Shown piece by piece: positions 11,121 to 19,910 of a stretch of DNA of 64,000 nt. Each line of letters begins with the position of its first letter. Within the stretch, counting starts at the first letter, position 1. Under the pieces are notes generated by a model that saw only the letters and a list, made by a program, of their open reading frames with translations, was not told the DNA's origin and did no database searches. The stretch comes from Telmatactis stephensoni (Eukaryota; Cnidaria; Anthozoa; Actiniaria; Isophelliidae): the NCBI GenBank assembly GCA_029948255.1, contig JALIZF010001472.1:1-64000 (forward strand), read 5' to 3'. Position numbers and translations under genes: made by a program.

Positions 11121-11650
11121 CTAAATAAAGCGCAAATTAATTCAACACTGCAGTTTTCAAATGCGAAATATATATGAAATATAACAAATAATAGAATAAT
11201 CATATTAAAATTCCTAATAACAATAAATATCTTAATAAAATAAACTTGAATACTATAACAAATAAATCAATATCCCTAATAAAATGTGATCAAAAGATAA
11301 AAGATAACTAATTAATTTGGATAACCCTTCTTCACTCATTCATTTATCCCAAAAACTGAAAATCTTGATTAATGAACTGATGACTTGTTTTTGAAATTCG
11401 TTCACTGGTTCACAAGACACTGAAGGCCAAGTGGGTGAAGTACACACAAATATTAATGAAACAAGACAATTAAAACACTGATTGAATTTGAATGAAGCGA
11501 TTTTGAATATAAAGCTATTTCAATTAAGGTTGTCGCTGAAAAAAGCCTAAAGGCTAAAGCCTTTCAAATATCTTTTGTGTACTAACAAACTTCTCTGTAG
11601 GCTATCTGAGAAATTAAGGAATTGTGTGTCCAAGTTGTAGAATTTGCAGG
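11121..11650. repeat. Duplicated block B, copy 1 (copy 2 at 34,405-34,927)
   Basis: AT-rich sequence starting TAAAGCGCAAATTAATTCAAC, almost identical to 34,410-34,927. One clear difference is a 21-bp segment (about 11,359-11,380) missing from copy 2 between two AACTGA repeats, a slippage-type deletion. There is no coding potential. Confidence 0.9.
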
Positions 11651-11767
11651 CATACAATGAGTTTTTTATTGCAATGATAGAATGATGTCACGGTGATAAA
11701 AATGTTTCATAATTCTGCTCTCAAAGCTTTAGACTTTAGGATTTTTTCAACGATAATTGAATTAGCT
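11513..11767. mobile_element. 255-bp inverted-repeat element, copy 1
   Basis: The left end AGCTATTTCAATTAAGGTTG and the reverse complement of the right end (AGCTAATTCAATTATCGTTG) match over about 45 bp, including GAAAAAA.CCTAAAG.CTAAAGC. In the duplicated copy (34,783-36,525) the inverted repeats are even cleaner, but a 1.5-kb insertion separates them. Confidence 0.7.
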
Positions 11768-12132
11768 ATAAACAATAAGCCTAGTGTTGGATGTCAACTG
11801 GCATGGTATCACCAACATAGGGGGTGTAGAATGTGTTAAATGTCTTTAATTGATGGATTTGATGTAATTTAGTGCATTTAATTGATCTTCTATATATGGA
11901 ATGGAATGACAAATCTGTCCAGTATCATTATGAAAACTATAGAAATTGCCATTTATTAATTCAAACATATCGTGTTTGTTTGCCAACTGTCTGTATCGAG
12001 AGTGAAAGCGGAATTCTGAGTTCTGACATGGTTTAAAAATATCAAGGAGTCGTGAGCAATCAGAAGACTATTAGTAGTAGACTTCAATTCCATTGTTTTG
12101 ATTCGAATTTGACTATTAAACTTTAACTGTTA

Positions 12133-12290
12133 CAAGGGCGGATCCAGGGGGAGGGTTTGGGGGTTTGCAATCCCCACTATGAAAGTGAGAGAATGATGGC
12201 TAACTAGAATTAGGCTCTATTTTTGCTTTCACTGCCATCATACAAACCCCTGTTTGGGATAGTGCATACCTAATCCTAGATCCGCCCCTG
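12133..12290. mobile_element. 158-bp hAT-like MITE
   Basis: The ends CAAGGGCGGATCCAGGGGG and, reversed from the right, CAGGGGCGGATCTAGGATT resemble the CAGGGGCGG-type termini common in hAT MITEs. Other lectin units run through this site without it (AACTGTTATATTTTGTTTC). The 8-bp target duplication expected of hAT elements is not clean, so assignment rests on the termini. Confidence 0.6.
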
Positions 12291-12439
12291 CATTATATTT
12301 CAGTTGTTTCGCGATTGATAGGAAACCGCTCTAGTTTAGATGAAAATCAAGGAATCACAAATTTTTCATGAAAATTGAAATAGCAAAAAGTGCCACGAAC
12401 GTTTTTAGAAAATTTGAATTTCCATCCCCGACAGAGAAC

Positions 12440-12581
12440 GTTTCAGTACGAAAATTCACGAAAAAACATGTTTAAATGCACACCTAACAACTCAACTTTT
12501 CAACAACTGTGTTATTTGGAATCTCGCGTAGAACTGAGCAACAAAGACGAAATTTTCCACTAACCAAACTCAACCAAAACG
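12440..12581 (+). promoter_or_regulatory. Conserved promoter-proximal block and 5' UTR of CTL1
   Basis: The 130-160 bp before the ATG are strongly conserved in all lectin units: 19,775 (CTL2), 25,330 (CTL3), 30,330 (CTL4), 33,820 (orphan exon), 38,200 (CTL5), 44,670 (CTL6) and 50,155 (CTL7). Shared words include CATGAAAAAACATGTTTAAA, CTGTGTTATTTGGAATCTCG and GAGCAACAAAGACGAA. TTTAAA, or TATATA in CTL4 and CTL6, may act as the TATA element. This suggests common transcriptional control, but no start site can be placed from sequence. Confidence 0.55.
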
Positions 12582-15500
12582 ATGTTCAAGTTGAGTCTCT
12601 CGCTGTTGATGGTCTTTGCCTTCATACACGATGGATGTTCTTTCCTCTTTTGCGATGTTTATGCAAAAGTGTGTTTTTCTCCTAAGTTGATGGCCAAGAT
12701 CGACAAATTGGAACAAAAAATGAACCAGCTGATGACAAAATGTTCAGGTACGATAAATATACATATAAGATTGAAATTCTGAGAGAAAACCCTTTTTACT
12801 CGTATATATTTCAAGAATAATCAGAGTAACTAGCCAGTCAATTTCAGGACAATTTCAGAACAGCGACCAGCATATAAACTGGTTTGAGCTGCGTTAAAGT
12901 ATAAAGAAAAAACGAGGGCTAGCTAGTACTCCATAAGTTTCACGCTATTGATTGCCTTAACCTTTATACGTGATGGATATTCTTTCTGCTTTTGTGATGT
13001 TTAATATGCGAAAATATATAAAACTAAGATAAAAACTAGAAGAAGATGAAGATTTTGCAAATTTTTTTCCTTGTATTTGTAGGGTGTTTCAAAAGTTCTT
13101 GCCCTTGTTTTTAGCAATATTTAGCTCTTTATTAACAGTTTCTGAATTCACCTAATTCGTAGAATTTTCTTCTATATTGTGTCCACTATTTATGTGAGGA
13201 AGTTCAGCAACCTTCGAGGCCTCTTGGCGTTTTTATCGTATTATTTAGCAATCACGAAAAGTGGGATGACTTTAAGCTTGGAACTTAGAAAATTACCCCA
13301 TATCTGATATTTTTGCATGCCTGCTTGATTATATAAAAACATTCGATTTTTCAGATATATTTGAGCTTTCTTTGATAAGTTTGTATTCGTCGTCTTTGAA
13401 ATTAAATAGACAAAGAATGATCAGAAAACTGAAAACTGATCATTATGAAAAAACAAAATGGCAAAGCAATTATGATAAAAAAAGAAGAACCACGCCCATA
13501 TTTGAAAATAAATGATAAAATGATATAAATACGAACAACATGTAATTTCAAATAAAAAGAACAAACAACAAACTAGAAGATTTTCATGAAATTTTCAAAC
13601 AGTAAACGCCAGTCTATTTACAAGATACACTATAGGTTATTTGCGACGATTCAGCTAGATGCATTAATTTTTTGAGCCACAGTTAATATCGTTGATTTTC
13701 TTTTTTCTTTCCTTAATTTTCTGCTCTTATACATTTTTAAAGTCAAGTTTCTATATATTTTAAGGCAAAACGAATACTCAAATTCAGTTTAAAAAGGATA
13801 TCATAACTTCCCGCTGTTGCACTAAGCTGGGGTGACTATAATTGCATGAACCACGATCTAAATATTAACTAATAGATAGAGTTAGTTAGACTCTAACCCC
13901 ATGCACAGTCTTTTGTTCTTTATCAACTACTAAAGCTAGGTGTTATTTGATTAATTAAGCCCCTGATTAACTGATCGTATCAAATTCGAAAACTTATATT
14001 TTTTAATGCGGTTTGGCCGTCCATACTAAAAAGACATTTTTCTTTTGTGTCTGCAGGTGCAAAAGAGAAGGACAAAAATTCGGTTTCAAACGGACCGTAG
14101 CCTAAACATTCGTATTTTTTCCACGGGTCAAATCACTCTAATATATATAATACTGCAAATCTAAATAATACTGCAATAATCTCCCTAATGGGATATATTA
14201 ATATCAGTACTTTAAAGGACGGAATAAAAAATCTGTCAAACACTATTATGAAACTATTCTTGGGTTTCATGTGACGTCATCGAAAATATTCATGCCTCAT
14301 ATTGAGCACATAAAGTTAAGCCTTAAGTATGTTGCTTATATGCCTAACAGAAGTTTTTCTTGAGTATTTGAGAAACTTTCCTTGCTTGGTTCTCGAGTTA
14401 TCAAAGGTAAAACCTATGTCACGCAACACTGTCACGCGTTTTCCTATGAACGTAAAACTTTGAAATAGTTAGAAGTAAACACACATTTGGCTTGCTGTAT
14501 GAATAAAAGTATTGTTTACTGAGTTTCTGTATCAAAATACATGATAAAGTTGTTATTTTTACATGATTTTGCCAATTATATTTATTGTCCGCCATGTTGG
14601 TGTCCCAAAGTGGGACACCAATATGGCGGCGCCATACATTTCTTTGTAATAACTGGCTTTGTAAAATTGTCGATATCTTTGCATCACAATATCTTTCGGA
14701 CTCAAAATTCCCTGCAGTCATAAAGTTTTTCCTCCTCTTTAAGCAGATGTGCCTGATTTTACTCAGGGATGAGAGATTCGCTGTCATTTTGATGACCTGT
14801 GGAGGGACACCAACTGCGAAGTGCCATACATTTCTTACTAAAGATTCGGCACTTCAAAAATTAATATCTTCGCAGAAAAAGCTCGTTTCAATTTCAAAAT
14901 TTGTGAAGTTACATAGTTTTACTTGCTCTTTATAGTGATATTATTTTTATTTCACTAAGGGCTTTTTAAATTTTTCGATGACGTAGGTGAAACCCAACAA
15001 TAGAAATTACCATTTACTACTTCAAACATATCCTGTTTGTTTGCTAACTGTCTGATCGAGGGTGAAAGCGGAACTTTGAATTCTGACGTGGAATTTAAAT
15101 GCATAGAAATAACTGTTTAAACTCAAAACCGTTAATTGTGAAAAATAATGGCGGAATACGAAAACGGTGCATATTTGAAAATCCCTTTTGGGAGGAGAAT
15201 GTAAAGGAACAACGTTTTACTTCTAAGTCCATTGAAACAAAAACAGACTGCAAGATTTTCACGAAATTTCCTGAGAAGAATTTTCAATTAAAATAGACAA
15301 AATGAAATATGCAGATGCGCAAACTTTAGAAATACCGTATCAGTCATTTCCCGGTTTCTGCATGTCGCTTTTATGATATTCCTGGACAGCGTCTGTATTT
15401 TTATTTGACTTTCTAAAAACTCTTCAAAGCTCTTGAAAACAAGACACTAGGAATATTTACTAAATATTTAACAATCGATGACCTGATTTTTAAAAATTTA

Positions 15501-16851
15501 ATCGTGGATGATTTCTCGAAATGGCGTACAATTTGTCTGTTGCATTGCAATTTAGGATAATACCTATGCCTGCATATCTACATATAGAAATCTAAGGATC
15601 TAATGACGAATACAACGATTTCATTCATATTTGAATTAGAAATAATTTTAACTCATGTCATTACTGCAATTTTCTGCCAAAATACTATTCAATTTATCAA
15701 CTTGGCCTGCTGATTTCGAGGGCAAAATGAGCAAGAAAATATTCAACGCCTTGTATTTCCAAAACACTCTTATAGATTATTTCATACTCATTATGTTGTA
15801 GACCTTGAAATTTGGAAATTTGGTCGTTTTGAAAGCCTTAAGTGACTCATTTTAAGATAATTTGTGGCGACGATTCAGTTCTAAAACGCCACAGTTACGT
15901 CACAAGAATAGAGTCCATGTCAATCACCTTGACATTTCTGAGAAGTTCAATCCTTGCCTAGTTTGTAGTAGAAATGGTTAGTCTATTGAAAGTTTTAGAC
16001 AAAGCTCAGACGTTAATTTCAAATTGTCTGGATGCGCTCTGAAAAAAATGCAGTCAGCGAACTCAGAAAAAAGTGCGCGAGTGTTATTCTCATGCATTTC
16101 ATTTTCACGTCTTCTGACAATCTGCTGAAGTGTAAAAACGCATGGAAAAAAGGAAAAAAAATTAAATGTTTAAAATGTGGTAAAAATAAAAAGGACATCC
16201 ATCTTATCTTCGTCTATTTGACGTCTTCATCTAGTGGAGAAAAACCCGATTTCAACCAATCAGAAAGCGTGTAATATTCCGTGACGTCATCTGTGTTTAT
16301 GCTTTATTAATCACACATGGTTCTTGACCAATCAGAACTCGCGTAAGAAACTTTCATTAATAATAAATAATGCTACACCATGATATCTTGTAGGAAGCTC
16401 ACCAGCCTCCTGCCCACAAGGCTGGAAGACATATAAGGGCTCTACATCTTGCTACAAGATCGACAACATTAAAAAAAGCTGGAACGAAGCAAGGAACACT
16501 TGTTTGTCTGCTGGAGGTGACCTGGTGACGATCAAGTCAGCCAAAGAAAACGATTTTGTCGCAAATCTTGCACAAAAGGTCTCTAAAACTCGTGCATGGA
16601 TTGGGCTGCACAGAGGTAAACTCAAAAGGCAATTAATTGATCTTTTTAATTTTGACCTTGGCCTTTCTATCGTTCGTTCATTTATTCTTCCATTCACCCC
16701 GTTTTTTGATTTCCTCCTCTCTTTCTTTCTTCTGTTGTTCATTAATCTATTAATTCAATCATTAATTATTCTTTTAACATCTTTCTTTCTTACTCTATTC
16801 ATTTATTTATATCATGTATTTATTAATCATATTAATTACTTAATTTATTTT

Positions 16852-16890
<39 letters not shown>

Positions 16891-17165
16891 ATTTCTTCCA
16901 TTTTATCTCCTCTCAAGGTCTCGTTGCTTTGTTCGTTTTCTTGTATTTCTGTATGTTTATTCCAGATTCCCAAAAAAAGTTCAAGTGGGTTGACAGCACA
17001 GCCCTCTCCGGTCAGTACTCTAAGTGGTACACCGGTGAGCCTAACAACTCTGGAGGGAATGAAGGATGCGGTGAGATGTGGCTTGACAAAAAACTCAAGT
17101 CAGTCTGGAATGACTACCCCTGCAGCAAAACTGTGCATTTCATGTGCGAAAAGAGGTTAAACTAA
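12582..17165 (+). CDS. CTL1: secreted C-type lectin, long neck form
   Basis: Three exons, 12,582-12,747, 16,394-16,615 and 16,966-17,165, all with GT-AG introns in phase 1, give 195 residues. A signal peptide (about 1-20) is followed by C24 and C31, a short heptad stretch (I40, L43, V/M47, L50) that could drive oligomerisation, and a C-type lectin domain from C62. WIGL closes exon 2. EPN (154-156) and WND (177-179) in exon 3 are the Ca2+ and sugar ligands of mannose-type lectins. Such proteins bind microbial glycans outside the cell; anthozoan relatives are implicated in microbe and symbiont recognition. Intron 1 (3.6 kb) contains a relic exon 1 and a 744-bp TA-flanked element. The C terminus ends KRLN rather than KRKK. 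The ATG is the first in the conserved leader. Ligand preference is inferred, not seen. Confidence 0.9.
12933..13018 (+). pseudogene. Relic short-type exon 1 inside intron 1 of CTL1
   Basis: Sequence starting ATAAGTTTCACGCTATTG and containing GATGGATATTCTTTCTGCTTTTGTGATG aligns with exon 1 of the short form (CTL2, 3, 5). The ATG is lost (CCATAAG instead of TGTATAAG), an indel disrupts the frame after TGTGATGTTT, and no donor remains. The following intron sequence (AATGTTTCAAAAGTTCTTGCC-like, 13,085) is also of short-form type. CTL1 therefore looks like a long-form 5' end joined upstream of an older short-form gene. Confidence 0.75.
14257..15000. mobile_element. 744-bp TA-flanked element in intron 1 of CTL1
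   Basis: The left end TTCTTGGGTTTCATGTGACG and the reverse complement of the right end (TTGTTGGGTTTCACCTACG) form terminal inverted repeats of about 28 bp, running on through CGTCATCGAAAA. TA lies on both sides (14,255-14,256 and 15,001-15,002). Paralogous introns read straight through (ACTATAGAAATT), so this is an insertion. A TA duplication suggests a Tc1/mariner-type MITE. Inside is a perfect-looking hairpin (GCCATGTTGGTGTCCCA and its complement, 14,591-14,632). Open frames on both strands are not a transposase I recognise. Confidence 0.75.
16251..16350 (+). promoter_or_regulatory. Repeated CCAATCAG - TGACGTCA - CCAATCAG module before exon 2 of CTL1
   Basis: Two CCAATCAG boxes in the same orientation (16,255 and 16,328 regions) flank a CRE-like TGACGTCA and AATATT. 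Related copies lie just before exon 2 in CTL2 (22,130), CTL3 (27,450), CTL4 (31,128), CTL6 (45,597) and CTL7 (51,882). Reverse-orientation copies occur at 53,349, 58,138, 59,920 and 63,695. Whether it is a transposable element that carries these boxes or a selected regulatory module cannot be told from sequence alone. Confidence 0.5.
16850..16892. repeat. (TTTC)n microsatellite in intron 2 of CTL1
   Basis: A simple run in the polypyrimidine-rich intron 2, which in all lectin units is made largely of CTTT or TTTA repeats of variable length. Confidence 0.9.
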
Positions 17166-17184
17166 TTCCTCAAACCATTTGTAA

Positions 17185-17227
17185 ATCTCCTTTGTACTGA
17201 CACAACAATAAAATATTAAAAGGAGAT
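17185..17227 (+). terminator. 3'-end stem and poly(A) signal of CTL1
   Basis: ATCTCCTTT (17,185-17,193) and AAAGGAGAT (17,219-17,227) can pair as a 9-bp stem. The 25-nt loop contains AATAAA (17,207-17,212), and ATTAAA overlaps the right arm. The arrangement recurs in all seven lectin genes. Confidence 0.75.
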
Positions 17228-17639
17228 AAACTAAATTATTGTCGCTGCTTATAAATCTTATATTTTGTATAACCTTGGTTTTTTTGGACATTTTTGACCA
17301 TATTGTACCACACATATGCACGCATGGTTGTTTTAGAGTATTGAGTGTTGGCTTTCCAATTTGATTTTAGCCATTGTTGATTATTGGTCCATTTTAATTT
17401 TCACCTCTTTTTTTACAATTTTATGTTACTGCCAACAATTTATGCGGTTACTTATTTACTATATTGTTACGTATATTGTTACGTATATTGTTACGTATAT
17501 TTACGTCTGTGTACCACATTGATTTTTTTGAATCCCATGAAGGTCGCGAAATTAAGCGCGACCCCTTTCCTCCCCCTCCCCCCCCCTCCCCCCCCCAAAA
17601 AAAGAAGCTAAAATGAATAACATTGCTATCGGTCTAGTT

Positions 17640-17834
17640 TGCCAAGGAAGGAACTCGGGAAGAAATTAAAAGAAGGAAGAAAAGAAGAGAGGAGAAAGAA
17701 AGGAAGGAACAAAAAGGAAAAACAGAAAGAGAAAAAGAGAGAAGATATAGATCGGGGATTCAAACCCGGTCCATTAGGACAAGGTGCGTGAAGACACACC
17801 GTCATTTGCACAACAATAGACAGTTAATGCTCCC
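17640..17834 (-). mobile_element. Purine microsatellite and tRNA-like segment downstream of CTL1
   Basis: An (A/G)n tract precedes sequence that on the - strand contains GGACCGGGTTTGAATCCCC, close to a tRNA B box. The segment is part of the repeating lectin unit rather than an independent recent insertion. Confidence 0.55.
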
Positions 17835-18534
17835 CTCGAGTATATTAAGGCCTGGGTCAATTGTTAATTACTTAAAATTCGGATAAAAATTATTTTGAAG
17901 ACATAGAACATCTAAATCAACTTTTTTCCTCGATAAGTTACTAAACTCGACGTCCTTAATTTTTTGAGGGTACGTTTATGATGTCACGTGACCTGATGAC
18001 GTCACAGTGATCAAATATTGTGTTGTAAACTTCAAAGCAAAATGCGGTCGCGGGTATTACTAAAGAGTTCAAAGTAACCATGCTTAACTGTGAGCCTGGA
18101 TGTGCTTCACAACATACAGCCCGAAAAACTTGTCATCCACTTTACATTGTTGAGTTTTTCCATTTTTAAAAGAAATATGTAAAAGTCACGTGACCTGTTT
18201 TGGGCTTCATCTCGGCACTAAAGAAAAACTGTAGTCAGGTTTTCCAGGTTGTTTGTTTGGAAGCACATTAAGGCTCATAGTTAAGCATGGTTACTTTCAA
18301 GACTGGGGTTATACCCACGACCGCATTTTGCTTTGAAGTTTACAATACAATATTTCATCACTGTGACGTCATCAGGTCACGTGACATCTTAAAAACACCC
18401 TCAAAAATTTAAGGACGTCGAGTTTAGTAACTTGTAGAAGAAAAACGTTCATTTAGATGTTCTTTGTCTTCAAAATATTTTTTTATCCAAAATTTATACA
18501 ATTAGTGATTGACCCAGGCCTTAATATACTCGAG
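17835..18534. mobile_element. 700-bp foldback element with CTCGAG ends and CC target duplication
   Basis: Both ends read CTCGAGTATATTAAGGCCTG inward, and imperfect pairing continues for about 300 bp per arm, including CACGTGAC and TGACGTCA words. The equivalent place downstream of CTL2 (24,085-24,095) reads GCTCCCAACCCATT without the element, so the empty site is directly visible. Here CC is present on both sides (17,833-17,834 and 18,535-18,536). No coding frame spans it. The superfamily is unknown. Confidence 0.85.
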
Positions 18535-19910
18535 CCAACCCATTAGAAAAGACAGCTGACAACAATTTGTGGGATAATGGGGAATGGCAACTAGGTCGCC
18601 GTCTACAATCACAGCCGACAGCATACCGGTCAGTGCATGGCGAGGAGAGGTAAACAACCCTCTCTCCAGGGGTGCAGAGCCCCCTGGCCGCTGAGAGGTG
18701 AAAATCACACTCAACCTCTACTGATGGGTGATCATCCCTTGTGCTCATCTGAACTCACATCAGATAGCATTGCATGGCAAAGAGAGGTATCCTCTCTCCA
18801 GGAGGGTAACCCCCCCCCCCCCCCCCCTGGACCGCTGAGGGGAGAAAATCACATTCTACCCCTACTTAAGGGTGATACTCCCTACTTTAGACTACGCAGG
18901 CTAGATTTTGTACACATAGCAGCAGAGCTCGATCGTTGTCAAACAAACACTGTTTTTACAATCGACTTTTCCCTCAAAACCTTTCGCAAACCACCACAAA
19001 CCTGAACAATTCCTTAAAAACAAACTTCTAACACATTCGGTTAAAGCTGTGCCTGGTTATATGAGAAAAAGAATTAGAATTCGTTCCCTACTTACCGACT
19101 ATCCAGACGATAACAATCACATGGAGCACATGCACAGGAGTGTCTACAATAAGCTTGGGTTTTCCTGTTTTATTCCGAATGTCTTCGTCGACGCCATATT
19201 TATCGAAAAACTTGGACGATGTTTAATGATTGGTTATAAAAGGAAGGTATTTCTGGAAATAGGTCATATTTTAAAGGTGATGATCGAGTCAAGTAAGCCT
19301 CGGGTCAATTTCGTGTGCTTTCCGTCCGTTGACAACAAGTGCGGGTCAGATCCGAGACAGACGAATATTCTCCGACAACTTTACGAAAAGTAACTTACAC
19401 TCCTACTTACTTACACAGGTGATGACATGTGCGTTACTGGCTTGTCACAAAACCTATAGTAATTGCCATTTACTTATTCAAACAAATCGTCCTTGTTTGC
19501 TAACTGTCTGTATCGAGGGTGAAACGGGGAATTCTGAGTTCTGAGATGGTTTAAAAATGTTATATAGTAGACTTCAATTCCATTGTTTTGATTCTAATTT
19601 GACTACTACACAGCTTTAATTAACTGTTATATATTTTGTTTCGGGGCCGGGTTAAAAGTAAAAACGCTCACGAATTTTTTATGAAGACCAAAAAATCAAA
19701 AAAAATCAAAAAATCAAAAAGAACCATGAATAGTTGTTAGACAATTATTCCACCCCCAATTATGTAAAATCTGCGTGCGAAAATTCATGAAAAAACATGT
19801 TTAAATGCTCATCCAACTACTCAACTGTTCGACAACTGTGTTATTTGGAATCTCGCGTAGAACTGAGCAACAAAGACGAACTTTTCCACTCTGCAAACTC
19901 AACTAGAACA

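Noticed and set aside
14585..14935. 116-codon + strand frame inside the TA-flanked element
   Set aside because: It begins in the internal hairpin, overlaps an equally long - strand frame and lacks transposase motifs.
19049..19393. 114-codon + strand frame (start PGYMRKRIRIR), duplicated at 24,671-25,015
   Set aside because: Its duplication is explained by the recent segmental copy. No domain, no splice partners, and it lies in the upstream flank of the lectin genes.
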